Origin: an uncultured Bacillaceae bacterium
GTDB taxonomy: Bacteria > Bacillota > Bacilli > Bacillales > Bacillaceae_L
Direction of reading: 5' to 3'
DNA length: 64,000 nt
Assembly: GCA_947497585.1 (NCBI GenBank)
Contig: CANMHG010000006.1
Coordinates: 1-64,000 of the forward strand
The position numbers and the translations under genes are program-made. The notes beneath the pieces were generated by a model, which saw nothing but the letters and a program-made list of their open reading frames with translations, searched no databases and had not been told where the DNA came from. Position 1 is the stretch's first letter; each line of letters opens with the position of its first letter. Positions 16,340-25,202 of the stretch are shown in pieces.

Positions 16340-17710
16340 ATGACTGATTATAGTGAGATATATAAGAAGCAAAGAGCATTTTTTCGTACAAATAAAACGA
16401 AAGAAATTGACTTCCGAATACAAGCGTTAGAAAATTTAAAATTGGCTATTCAAAAAAATGAAAAACAACTGATTGACTCACTTAAGGCAGACTTGAACAA
16501 ATCAGAGTTTGATGCCTATTCAACAGAAATCGGATTTACGCTTAAGGAAATAAGCTTTATATTGAGCAACTTGCGCTCATGGGCTAAGCCTGAAAAAGTA
16601 AAGACACCTATCACTCATATAGGATCAACTAGTTACATTTATTCTGAACCATACGGAGTGGCTTTGATTATTGCACCCTGGAACTATCCTTTTCAATTAT
16701 CCATTTCTCCACTAATTGGAGCAATTTCTGCAGGAAACTGTGCCATTATAAAGCCTTCAGAATTCACACCAAAAACCTCTGAAGTTGTGGCTCAATTAAT
16801 TAAGGATACCTTTCCAGAAGAGTTTGTCACAGTAGCACTAGGTGGAATCGAGACAAGCCAAGCTCTGTTAAAAGAGAAGTCAGATTATATCTTTTTTACA
16901 GGAAGTGTTCCAGTAGGAAAAATCATTATGGAGGCCGCTTCCAAACACCTTACTCCAATTACCTTAGAGCTAGGAGGAAAAAGCCCTGGTATCATTCATA
17001 AGGACGCTAACCTTAAGTTAGCTGCAAAGCGAGTAGCATGGGGTAAGTTTACAAATGCCGGCCAAACGTGCATTGCTCCTGATTATTTATATCTTCATAA
17101 AGATAGTAAAGATGAATTCCTTACTTATTTTAAAGAATCAATACAGGAGTTATATGGTGAGAATTCACTTAAGAATGAAAATTACACTCGCATCGTCAGT
17201 GAAAACCATTTTAAAAGACTTTCTTCCTTCCTTTCTAATGGTGAGACACTTGTTGGAGGGAAGGTTGACACTGAAAAGTTGCTAATCGAACCAACATTAC
17301 TAACCAATATTACTTGGGAAGATCCTGTTATGCAGGATGAAATTTTTGGACCTATTCTACCAATCCTAGAATATAGTCATATATCAGAAGTCATCGGGGG
17401 AATTCATAATCATCCTAAGCCATTGGCCCTTTATATCTTTTCAGAAAGTGAAAAAATTCAACAGGAAGTGCTAAACAGTGTTTCATTTGGTGGAGGGTGT
17501 ATCAATGACACAATCTATCATATTGCAAACCCTTATCTTCCATTCGGTGGTGTTGGTCCAAGTGGAACGGGCGCCTACCATGGCAAGGGAAGCTTTGATA
17601 CATTTTCACACAAAAAAAGCGTCCTAAAACAGACGACTGCATTCGATATCCCATTAAGGTATCCAAATGTAAAAAATGGGCTTAAGAAAATTAAATTATT
17701 ACTTAAATAA
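16340..17710 (+). CDS. Aldehyde dehydrogenase (class 3, YwdH-like)
   Basis: A 456-residue NAD(P)-dependent aldehyde dehydrogenase. Catalytic Cys244 (NAGQTCIAPDY) and Glu210 (LELGGKSPG) are present, with IIAPWNYPFQL and FTGSVPVGK around the cofactor. The length and the hydrophobic/basic tail (KNGLKKIKLLLK) resemble class 3 enzymes that act on medium or long-chain aldehydes and may sit at the membrane. AAAGGAGA precedes the ATG. Cotranscribed with the Fe-ADH upstream; substrate unknown. Confidence 0.9.
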   Translation: MTDYSEIYKKQRAFFRTNKTKEIDFRIQALENLKLAIQKNEKQLIDSLKADLNKSEFDAYSTEIGFTLKEISFILSNLRSWAKPEKVKTPITHIGSTSYIYSEPYGVALIIAPWNYPFQLSISPLIGAISAGNCAIIKPSEFTPKTSEVVAQLIKDTFPEEFVTVALGGIETSQALLKEKSDYIFFTGSVPVGKIIMEAASKHLTPITLELGGKSPGIIHKDANLKLAAKRVAWGKFTNAGQTCIAPDYLYLHKDSKDEFLTYFKESIQELYGENSLKNENYTRIVSENHFKRLSSFLSNGETLVGGKVDTEKLLIEPTLLTNITWEDPVMQDEIFGPILPILEYSHISEVIGGIHNHPKPLALYIFSESEKIQQEVLNSVSFGGGCINDTIYHIANPYLPFGGVGPSGTGAYHGKGSFDTFSHKKSVLKQTTAFDIPLRYPNVKNGLKKIKLLLK

Positions 17711-17725
17711 CAAATAGTATACTAG

Positions 17726-17756
17726 AGCTCTCGCCCTAAAACTCGGCGAGAGCTTT
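17726..17756 (+). terminator. Hairpin after aldehyde dehydrogenase gene
   Basis: AGCTCTCGCC (17726-17735) and GGCGAGAGCT (17745-17754) form a perfect 10-bp stem. Only a short T-run follows, so termination may be partial. 17757-17984 holds nothing I recognise. Confidence 0.6.
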
Positions 17757-17984
17757 AGTGTCTTCTTGGCCAACTGCCAGAAACGAAAACAAAGACTTCC
17801 TCATGTTCCTTCATAGAAAATGGGAGGATTCTTTACTCGTACAATCAGAAATTCTTTAGAAACCTACCATTAAGGACTCTACTTCCTACAGCAAACTCTC
17901 CCCACAAGAAATACCCTATTTCTTGTGTAATCATAGTTAGTTTGTAAAGATTTCTAAGATGCCTTTTCACTATGTAACTATTTA

Positions 17985-18155
17985 CTAAATACTTTTTTTG
18001 ATTGCACTTTCCCAATCAGGAAAATAGTAAAGTGCATTCTTCATTAACTGAGGATGAGATTTTTTAATTTTCTTCTTGTTCATATTTTCCTCAAGCTTAA
18101 TGAGCCTCTGAATACCTGTCATCACTTCATCAACCGTCATATCTGCTTCCATCAT
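17985..18155 (-). CDS. Small protein of unknown function (56 residues)
   Basis: The peptide begins MMEADMTVDEVMTGIQRL and ends YYFPDWESAIKKSI, with a Lys-rich middle. An ideal AAAGGAGG lies 6 bases before the ATG, which is the main reason to call it. No membrane helix or known domain is seen. It is monocistronic on the minus strand, convergent with the aldehyde dehydrogenase gene. Confidence 0.65.
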   Translation of the reverse strand: MMEADMTVDEVMTGIQRLIKLEENMNKKKIKKSHPQLMKNALYYFPDWESAIKKSI

Positions 18156-18266
18156 AATTACCTCCTTTCACTAAATTATTTTTATAATCACCTAATAGAA
18201 AACATTGTATACCGATTTTTTTGAAAATTTATTATAAAAATTCTATTAAAAATCTTGACACGTTTT

Positions 18267-18318
18267 GGGGCCTGACCCCCAGCACGTTAACACTTTAACG
18301 CGCCGGGGGTCAGGCCCC
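18267..18318. repeat. REP-like palindromic element, copy 5 (full)
   Basis: Left arm GGGGCCTGACCCCC (18267-18280) and right arm GGGGGTCAGGCCCC (18305-18318), with partly matched inner sequence around CACTTTAACG. It ends five bases before the pepF stop, the same placement as at 9060 and 12858, so it may serve as terminator. Confidence 0.88.
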
Positions 18319-18322
18319 GATC

Positions 18323-20131
18323 TTAATAGCTTTTTTCGAGTTCGTCGATGAGTGATCCTACATAGGCTACTGCTTTTTTGATTGGCTCTGGAGTAGACAT
18401 GTCTACTCCTGCTTGTTTCATTAGATCAAGTGGCTTCATTGTACCCCCAGCCTTTAGCACAGAAAACCAACGGTCAACAGCTGGTTGACCTTCTTCTTGT
18501 ATCATTTGTGCTGCAGCAGTAGAAGCAGTTAGTCCTGCGGAATACGTATAAGGATATAACCCCATATAGTAGTGCGGTTGACGCATCCACGTTAAGCCTG
18601 CTCCTTCATCCATTTCAACTGCATCTCCCCAGAAGTTAGAAAGAGCCTCCAACTTTTGCTCGTTCAAAAGCTTCGCGGTGATTGGCTTACCACGCTCGGC
18701 CAAATCATATACTCTGCGCTGTAGCTCCCCTTCAAGTACATGTGTAACAAAGTTGTGATAATACGTTCCAAGTGACTGTAGAATTACCCATCTACGCATA
18801 CGCTCATCATTCGACTGTGATAAAATGTGCTGACTTAATAGCATTTCATTCATTGTAGAAGGTGCTTCAACAAAATATCTAGACGGACGTGTATTAGAGA
18901 TCGTTTGATAGCGACCTGCCAATGCAAAATGCCCTGCATGCCCTAATTCATGAGCTAGTGTAAATGTATTTCGCATTGAATCGTTCCATGTCATTAAAAT
19001 ATATGGATGAACTCCATACGGACTTGAGCAGAACGCACCTGATCTCTTACCGACGTTATCAGCAAGATCACACCAACGGTTATTGATTCCCTGTTCCATA
19101 AACTCCATATATTCAGGACCCATTACTTTTAATGATTCAAGAATAATCTTTGATGATTCTTCGTATGAAATCTTCGGCTCAAATTCTGGGTCAAGTGGAG
19201 CTTTTAAATCACTGTAATACATTTTATCGAGACCTAACACACGTTGCTTCAATTTTGCATAACGACGCATATGCGGTGCCAATTCTGTTTGAATTGTATT
19301 CAACTGGTTATGATACATTTCCTTTGTAACCTGCTGGTCGTGTAAAAGCATGTCTGTAACAGATTCATAGTTTCGTAGTTTTGCTTCAATGACTTGTTTT
19401 TTCACCTCAGTAGCGTAAGTTGCAGCATATGTATGTTGATATTGCCTTAATGTATTTGTAAATGCCTCGTATGCCTTTCTACGTAGCTCCGTATCCGGTG
19501 AACCTTCATAAGAAGGAAATGAGTTAAATGTTAAAGGATGCTCCTCTCCATCACTGGTTGTAAAAGAAGAAAACTTCATATCAGATGTTTTGCTTCTTTC
19601 ATAAATCATGTAAGGTGCATCATGAACCTCTCCGAAAGCTGCTAAAATTTCCTCAGCATCAGGAGAAAGTCGATGTGGTTTAGTCTCCAAAAGATCATTT
19701 AGTGTCTTACGGAAGTCTTCTAACCCCTTTTCTTCTTTTATGAATGTTTCAATAGTTTCTTCATCTAGTTCAAGTATCTCAGAATCAATAAACGATGTGT
19801 TTGCACTAATCTCTGACAACACTGAACCAACACGTGCTGCATTTGCTTGGTTATCAGGATTCGTTCCATCCTCTGATGAACGTAAGTGTGCAAATGTCAT
19901 CACACGAGTCGCACGTATGCTTAAAGCATCTTTAGCTTGTAAACAAGCAAACATTGTCTTGGGGCTTTCAGCAAGTCGACCTTTATACTGAGTCACAGAT
20001 CCAATTTCACTTTGTAGTGCCTCTAGTTCAGCCTCCCAGGCAGCCTCTGATTTAAATAAATCACTCAGGTTCCAAGTCTGTTCTACAGGTACTTCCGAAC
20101 GGCTTAGCGTTTTTTTCATTACTTCTGGCAT
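18323..20131 (-). CDS. pepF: Oligoendopeptidase F
   Basis: A 602-residue cytoplasmic zinc metallopeptidase of family M3B that degrades oligopeptides. The zinc motif HELGH (LAHELGHAGHF) lies near residue 395, followed by the family's downstream Glu region (VEAPSTMNEMLLSQ). I chose ATG at 20131 (MPEVMKKTLSRSE), which has AAAGGGG 9 bases upstream; the open frame extends 33 codons further into hydrophobic sequence without a ribosome binding site. Single gene, with a REP-like hairpin after its stop. Confidence 0.93.
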   Translation of the reverse strand: MPEVMKKTLSRSEVPVEQTWNLSDLFKSEAAWEAELEALQSEIGSVTQYKGRLAESPKTMFACLQAKDALSIRATRVMTFAHLRSSEDGTNPDNQANAARVGSVLSEISANTSFIDSEILELDEETIETFIKEEKGLEDFRKTLNDLLETKPHRLSPDAEEILAAFGEVHDAPYMIYERSKTSDMKFSSFTTSDGEEHPLTFNSFPSYEGSPDTELRRKAYEAFTNTLRQYQHTYAATYATEVKKQVIEAKLRNYESVTDMLLHDQQVTKEMYHNQLNTIQTELAPHMRRYAKLKQRVLGLDKMYYSDLKAPLDPEFEPKISYEESSKIILESLKVMGPEYMEFMEQGINNRWCDLADNVGKRSGAFCSSPYGVHPYILMTWNDSMRNTFTLAHELGHAGHFALAGRYQTISNTRPSRYFVEAPSTMNEMLLSQHILSQSNDERMRRWVILQSLGTYYHNFVTHVLEGELQRRVYDLAERGKPITAKLLNEQKLEALSNFWGDAVEMDEGAGLTWMRQPHYYMGLYPYTYSAGLTASTAAAQMIQEEGQPAVDRWFSVLKAGGTMKPLDLMKQAGVDMSTPEPIKKAVAYVGSLIDELEKSY

Positions 20132-20244
20132 GAAAATTCCCCTTTCTTTTTTAAAAATATAATATATTTCGAGTATCGAAACTATTTTAAGTATAAAGGA
20201 AAATACAATTGAATAAAACCCCTTCGTCAAAAAACAAGCAACAT

Positions 20245-20898
20245 TCAGATAACTAAATCTACTATCTCTATAAGGTCATTAACAATATAATCTGCTTCTA
20301 CCATCGACCATTGATCATCTCTTTTCCAAACACCTATCATCCCCATCTTTATAGATGCCTTCACATCATTTTCAGGATGATCCCCAATAAACATCGCCTG
20401 ACTAGCTGGTAGATTTAATTCTTGCAATGCTTTTTCAAAAATTCGTCTATCAGGTTTTTTCAGTCCCTCCCATTCGGATACAAGGATAGTATCAAAATAC
20501 TTATCAATACCAAGTGCCTTTATATTATCCATCTGGAACTTCCCTCTCCCGTTTGTGATCACTCCTAACTTTAGTGATCTCCCTTTTAACTCATCTAACA
20601 TCTTTATAAGATTTTGAAATGGTACACAACTATACTTAAATTCTTCTATATAATCCTTCAATAAATCTTCCCAGTGGATCTTCGTTATATTGAATTCATT
20701 CACCATCTGCTGATAAACGGTGTCTTTCCAGACATATCCTCTTGCATCTAATTCTATAAATCTAGATATGTAGTCAGCCTTAGAAATATGCCCAACACTA
20801 TCCGCCAAACGCTCATATTGTCCATCTATGAATTTTTTGACAGAAGCATCACGATCTAACAACGTTCCATCTAAGTCAAAAAGAACCGCTTTTATCAC
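20245..20898 (-). CDS. HAD family hydrolase
   Basis: A 217-residue haloacid dehalogenase-type phosphatase. Motif I is FDLDGTLLD (Asp8 and Asp10), motif II is LGVITNGRGKFQ, motif III includes KKPDRRIF, and motif IV is FIGDHPENDVKAS. A helical cap lies between motifs I and II. The arrangement resembles pyrophosphatase or phosphoglycolate phosphatase relatives; the substrate cannot be told. GTG start preceded by GGGGG. Divergent from the iron transporter operon. Confidence 0.85.
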   Translation of the reverse strand: MIKAVLFDLDGTLLDRDASVKKFIDGQYERLADSVGHISKADYISRFIELDARGYVWKDTVYQQMVNEFNITKIHWEDLLKDYIEEFKYSCVPFQNLIKMLDELKGRSLKLGVITNGRGKFQMDNIKALGIDKYFDTILVSEWEGLKKPDRRIFEKALQELNLPASQAMFIGDHPENDVKASIKMGMIGVWKRDDQWSMVEADYIVNDLIEIVDLVI

Positions 20899-21013
20899 AG
20901 TAACTAACCCCCAATCAATCGTTACCTTTTCTATAATTCTGTATCACAATCTAGTATCCTCTAAGCACCTCCTATTGTTAACAGAAATATTTAAAAAGTT
21001 TACTAAAAACCTA

Positions 21014-21072
21014 TTGACTTTGATAATCGTTATCAATTATTATAAGTATTGTGATATTGATATTCATTATCA
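21014..21072 (+). promoter_or_regulatory. Promoter with two Fur boxes for the iron transporter operon
   Basis: TTGACT (21014-21019) and TATTAT (21038-21043) form a plausible sigma-A promoter. TGATAATCGTTATCA (21021-21035) and TGATATTCATTATCA (21058-21072) each match the 7-1-7 Fur consensus TGATAATNATTATCA closely. One box lies between the hexamers and one over the start region, so iron-bound Fur should repress strongly. Confidence 0.85.
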
Positions 21073-21100
21073 AACAAATTAAAGTAGGGGTGTATACATA

Positions 21101-22213
21101 ATGAAAAAGAAAACCTTATTTTGGGCTTTTGCTCTTATTCTGCTGATTAGTTTAATGGCAGGTTGCTCTAGCTCAGAGGAAACAGCAAAGAAAGAAGAAG
21201 AAAAAGTACAAACAGAAACAAAGGAAAACACTGCTGCAACTGAAGAAAAGAAAGAAGACCCAGGTGTAGTAAATTTATATACAGCTCGTCACTATGATAC
21301 GGATGATGCAATTTATGCAGCATTCACTGAACAAACTGGTATTAAAGTTAATGTAATCAAAGGTGAAGGCGATGAATTAATGGAACGTCTTTCACGTGAA
21401 GGTGAAGCAACTGAAGGTGACGTGTTCATTACAGTTGACGCAGGTAACCTACACAGAGCAAAAGAAAAAGAATTATTCCAACCAATCGTTAGCGAAACAG
21501 TTAATAGTAATATCCCTGAAAAACTTCGCGATGCAGATAACCAATGGGTAGCTTTAACACAACGTGCTCGTGTTATCGTATATGCTAAAGACCGTGTAAA
21601 CCCTAGTGATTTATCTACTTATGAAGCATTAACAGGTGAAAATTGGAAAGGCAAAATCCTTATCCGTTCTTCTGAAAATATTTACAACCAATCATTATTA
21701 GCTTCTTTCATCGAATTAAATGGTGAAGAAAAAGCAAAAGAATGGGCTGCTGGAATTGTAGCAAATATGGCTCGTGAGCCAAAAGGTGGAGACACTGACC
21801 AAATTAAAGCAGTAGTTGCTGGCGAAGGTGATATCGCTATCTCTAATACTTACTATGTTGGTAGATTACTAAACTCTACAAACCCAGAAGATGTAAAAGT
21901 TGCTGAACAAGTTGGCGTTTTCTTCCCAGATCAAGATGGAAATGGAACTCACGTGAACGTAAGTGGTATTGGATTACTAAAACATGCTAAAAATAAAGAG
22001 AATGCAATTAAATTCATTGAATTTATGACAAGCCAAGAAGCACAAGGTCAGTTTGCTGAAGGAAACAATGAATATCCTGCAAACACTGCTGTTGAAGCTT
22101 CTGAAACATTAAAATCTTGGGGCGAATTTAAGGCACAAGACATTAACATGACTATTCTTGGTGTAAAGAATACGGATGCAGTTAAGCTTTATAATGAAGT
22201 GGGCTGGAAGTAA
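21101..22213 (+). CDS. Iron(III) ABC transporter substrate-binding lipoprotein
   Basis: A 370-residue FbpA/FutA-type binding protein. A lipoprotein signal ends in LISLMAGC (Cys22), followed by a Glu/Lys-rich linker to about residue 50. The mature part is a periplasmic-binding-protein fold of the ferric-iron group (VNLYTARHYDTDDAIYAAF; SNTYYVGRLL, with the paired Tyr that usually bind iron). The ATG follows AGGGGTG. First gene of a Fur-controlled operon with permease and ATPase. Iron specificity is inferred from the family and the Fur boxes. Confidence 0.9.
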   Translation: MKKKTLFWAFALILLISLMAGCSSSEETAKKEEEKVQTETKENTAATEEKKEDPGVVNLYTARHYDTDDAIYAAFTEQTGIKVNVIKGEGDELMERLSREGEATEGDVFITVDAGNLHRAKEKELFQPIVSETVNSNIPEKLRDADNQWVALTQRARVIVYAKDRVNPSDLSTYEALTGENWKGKILIRSSENIYNQSLLASFIELNGEEKAKEWAAGIVANMAREPKGGDTDQIKAVVAGEGDIAISNTYYVGRLLNSTNPEDVKVAEQVGVFFPDQDGNGTHVNVSGIGLLKHAKNKENAIKFIEFMTSQEAQGQFAEGNNEYPANTAVEASETLKSWGEFKAQDINMTILGVKNTDAVKLYNEVGWK

Positions 22214-22233
22214 TCTATTAAGCTATATGAAAA

Positions 22234-22260
22234 TGCCGTATCATAACATATGATACGGCA
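22234..22260 (+). terminator. Intercistronic hairpin between binding protein and permease genes
   Basis: TGCCGTATCA (22234-22243) and TGATACGGCA (22251-22260), a perfect 10-bp stem with a 7-base loop and no full T-run. This arrangement usually makes binding protein exceed permease, by partial termination or by stabilising the upstream mRNA. Confidence 0.65.
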
Positions 22261-22297
22261 ATTCGTCTTTATAAATTGTTAGAAGGAGTGCAAACCT

Positions 22298-23941
22298 TTG
22301 AACCTGCTACTTCGCAACCTAAAAGTACAATACAATAATTGGGCAGTTTTAAGCCTACTTTTTATCGCCATACTCCTTTTACCTACTCTTACCATAGGTG
22401 TGAAGTTTTTTAAAAAGCCAAACGAAAATTGGTATCACATTCAAGAGTTTCTTTTAGCTGAATATATCTCTAATACTCTTATTCTAATTTTCTTTACTGG
22501 TATCTTCTCTGTATTAATTGGAGTAAGCCTAGCATGGATTGTATCCGTATATGAGTTTCCTTTTAAAAAGTTCTTTAAATGGGGATTAATCCTACCATTA
22601 GCGATACCACCGTATATCGGGGCATACACATATAATGGCATGCTAAATTACACCGGGATTATCCAATCAACTTTACGTAATTCCTTTGGACTTAAAGTAG
22701 ACCAAAAGTATTTTGATATCATGACGATGCAAGGAACCATCTTTATATTTACAATGTTTCTTTTTCCCTATGTTTATATCATCACGAAAGCTTTCTTAGA
22801 AAATCAGTCTGCATCACTCATTGAAAATGCTAGATTACTAGGTAGTAACTCATTCGGAGTATTTTTCCGAGTCGTCCTACCTTTGTCTAGAACAGCCATT
22901 ATTGGTGGAGTAAGCTTAGTCATTTTAGAAGTCTTAAACGATTATGGAGTTGTGAAGTACTTTGGCATCCAAACCTTCAGTACTGCCATTTTTCAGGCGT
23001 GGTTCGGAATGGGTGACCTCGACTCAGCCATTAAGCTTGCTGGAGTCTTAATGACAATTGTTGTACTGGTATTAGTTTTTGAAAAGATTGTTAGAGGTAG
23101 ACAGAATTTTAACTACTCTACTACAAAAATTAGACCAATCCAGCCTTATGTTCTCCCTAAGTGGAAAAGGTGGACTTTATTTGGATATGCGACTGCCATT
23201 TTATCACTCGGTTTCATCATTCCTTTAGCACAGCTTATTTACTGGCTATTTATGACTTATGAAAGAATTTTTAGTCCTGATTTTATAAAGCTTGTCTGGA
23301 ATTCAGTTTCCGTTGCATTTATATCTTCATCCATTATTATTATTGTTTCATTAGTCATAGCGAATTTCAGCAGATTATCCCAAAGCACACTTGCCAGGTT
23401 TATCTCAAGGGTAACTGTTCTCGGCTATTCAATTCCAGGTACGATTATTGCCATTGGTGTGCTAACGGTTTTCATTGCTTTAGATAAAAACCTTTTCGGA
23501 TTTTATAAAATGATCGGCTTAGAACCGACTCTTCTTTTAAGCTTAAGTATTGCAATGCTTTTATTTGCCTATATCATTCGATTTTTAGCCATCGGTTATA
23601 ATTCGATCGAAGCTGGTTTTGAAAAAGTCGGCACCTCGTTTACAGAGGCTTCTAGAATGCTAGGAAACAATATCACTCAATCCTTTTTTAAGGTTGATTT
23701 AAAAATGATTAAAGGTGCTGTGTTAGGTGGATTTCTCTTAGTGTTCATTGATATTTTAAAGGAATTGCCATTGACACTACTACTACAACCCTTTAACTTC
23801 TATACACTTGCAACGAAGGCCTTTCAATATGCAAATGATGAAATGATACAAGAAGCTGCTTTAGCTTCATTATTAATTATCTTGGTAAGTAGTGTTTCAA
23901 TTATCATTTTCCACCGAATCTTTGAAAAGGAGGCAAGATAA
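22298..23941 (+). CDS. Iron(III) ABC transporter permease (fused, two domains)
   Basis: A 547-residue FbpB-type permease made of two fused BPD_transp_1 halves with about 12 membrane helices. The EAA loops are ENARLLGSNSFGVFFRVVLPL (near residue 180) and TEASRMLGNNITQSFFKVDL (near residue 450). TTG start with AGAAGGAGTG upstream. Its stop overlaps the ATPase start (TAATG). Confidence 0.9.
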   Translation: MNLLLRNLKVQYNNWAVLSLLFIAILLLPTLTIGVKFFKKPNENWYHIQEFLLAEYISNTLILIFFTGIFSVLIGVSLAWIVSVYEFPFKKFFKWGLILPLAIPPYIGAYTYNGMLNYTGIIQSTLRNSFGLKVDQKYFDIMTMQGTIFIFTMFLFPYVYIITKAFLENQSASLIENARLLGSNSFGVFFRVVLPLSRTAIIGGVSLVILEVLNDYGVVKYFGIQTFSTAIFQAWFGMGDLDSAIKLAGVLMTIVVLVLVFEKIVRGRQNFNYSTTKIRPIQPYVLPKWKRWTLFGYATAILSLGFIIPLAQLIYWLFMTYERIFSPDFIKLVWNSVSVAFISSSIIIIVSLVIANFSRLSQSTLARFISRVTVLGYSIPGTIIAIGVLTVFIALDKNLFGFYKMIGLEPTLLLSLSIAMLLFAYIIRFLAIGYNSIEAGFEKVGTSFTEASRMLGNNITQSFFKVDLKMIKGAVLGGFLLVFIDILKELPLTLLLQPFNFYTLATKAFQYANDEMIQEAALASLLIILVSSVSIIIFHRIFEKEAR

Positions 23942-24651
23942 TGTTTATTCAATTAACTGATATTAACTTTCGTTATCGAAATGTAGATAAATTAACCTTG
24001 CAAAACGTAAGTCTTTCTATTAATAAAGGTGAGCTTGTTTCCATTCTTGGTAAAAGTGGAAGTGGAAAAAGTACCATTCTAAGGATTATTGCAGGTCTCG
24101 AGGTTCCTTCTAGTGGCTCCCTGCTTGTTGGTGACAAAACACTTGTTAGTGAAACCTGTTTTGTGCAACCCGAGAAACGTGGGATTGGTTTGGTTTTTCA
24201 AGACTATGCTCTTTTCCCCCATTTAACCGTTGCGGATAATGTGAAGTTCGGGTTGCGTAAAATGAATCGAAAGCAAAAACTTCAACGTTTAGAGGAAGTG
24301 TTGCAGTTAGTTGATTTAGTTGGCTATGAAAAACGTTATCCATATGAACTTAGTGGTGGTCAACAACAACGTGTAGCACTGGCACGTGCGCTTGCACCTA
24401 ACCCGGCACTTATTATGTTTGATGAACCATTTAGTAATCTTGATGCTGACCTACAAATACAAATTCGTGAAGAATTACGTTCCATTATAAAAAAAGCGAA
24501 CATCACTTCTATTTTTGTCACCCATGATCAATCTGATGCTGCGGCATTAGCTGACCGTGTGATTGTTATGGACGAAGGTAGAATCAGTAAAATTGGTACA
24601 ACTGAAGAAATACTAGGAAGAACTTGTGTTTTTGCTAATAAAAGTTGTTAA
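23941..24651 (+). CDS. Iron(III) ABC transporter ATP-binding protein
   Basis: A 236-residue ABC ATPase: Walker A GKSGSGKST (37-45), Q-loop VFQDYALFPH, signature LSGGQQQR (137-144), Walker B ALIMFDEP (156-163) and switch His in FVTHDQ. It ends soon after the nucleotide-binding domain. Most FbpC proteins are about 340-350 residues and carry a C-terminal TOBE regulatory domain, missing here. The frame closes with a normal stop followed by a terminator, so this appears to be a compact form rather than a fresh truncation. Confidence 0.92.
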   Translation: MFIQLTDINFRYRNVDKLTLQNVSLSINKGELVSILGKSGSGKSTILRIIAGLEVPSSGSLLVGDKTLVSETCFVQPEKRGIGLVFQDYALFPHLTVADNVKFGLRKMNRKQKLQRLEEVLQLVDLVGYEKRYPYELSGGQQQRVALARALAPNPALIMFDEPFSNLDADLQIQIREELRSIIKKANITSIFVTHDQSDAAALADRVIVMDEGRISKIGTTEEILGRTCVFANKSC

Positions 24652-24657
24652 ATGATA

Positions 24658-24684
24658 GCGCTTTGCAGTTGCAGAGCGTTTTTT
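24658..24684 (+). terminator. Terminator of the iron transporter operon
   Basis: CGCTTTGC (24659-24666) pairs with GCAGAGCG (24671-24678), one G-T pair, followed by TTTTTTC. Confidence 0.85.
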
Positions 24685-24765
24685 CTATGGAATTAAAATA
24701 GCTATGCCTCATTTGTGGTACAATTATAGGGAAAAAAAGAAATTTTGAATTGGCTGGTGAAAAAC

Positions 24766-25152
24766 ATGTTAGAAATTAAAACCTCTCCACTGACTGATGG
24801 AGAATTCAATAGAGGTGTTTTTGCAACACGTGACTTTAAAAAGGGTGAATTAATTCACGTAGCACCTGTTATTCCTTATCCAAATGAACAACACATGCTG
24901 ATTGAACATACTGTTCTTGCAGATTATGTTTATGAATATGGAATTAATCACTCTGCGATCGTCCTTGGCTACGGAATGCTTTTTAATCACTCGTATGAGC
25001 CAAATGCTAACTACGAAATTAAATTTGAAGATCACACGTTTCGCTATTATGCTTACAAGGATATTAAAGCAGGCGAAGAAGTTCTGATTAATTACAACGG
25101 TGACGTCGATGAAATGGATCCGCTGTGGTTTAATAAAAAAGATGAAGAATAA
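24766..25152 (+). CDS. SET domain protein
   Basis: A 128-residue protein made of almost nothing but a SET domain: RGVFATRDFKKGELI at the N-terminus, then MLFNHSYEPNANYEI and DIKAGEEVLINYNG, corresponding to the family's NHS-x-x-PN and E-x-x-x-x-Y signatures. SET proteins are mostly lysine methyltransferases using S-adenosylmethionine; the bacterial targets are largely unknown. ATG at 24766 is 7 bases after GGTGA. An extended -10 (TGGTACAAT) is centred near 24720. Single gene with its own terminator. Confidence 0.85.
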   Translation: MLEIKTSPLTDGEFNRGVFATRDFKKGELIHVAPVIPYPNEQHMLIEHTVLADYVYEYGINHSAIVLGYGMLFNHSYEPNANYEIKFEDHTFRYYAYKDIKAGEEVLINYNGDVDEMDPLWFNKKDEE

Positions 25153-25155
25153 ATA

Positions 25156-25190
25156 AATCAGGTCCCCCTAGAGGGTACCTGATTTTTTTT
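25156..25190 (+). terminator. Terminator after SET gene
   Basis: ATCAGGT(CCCC) from 25157 pairs with (GGG)TACCTGAT ending at 25183, followed by an eight-T run. Confidence 0.9.
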
Positions 25191-25202
25191 GGATTGATCT
25201 AT

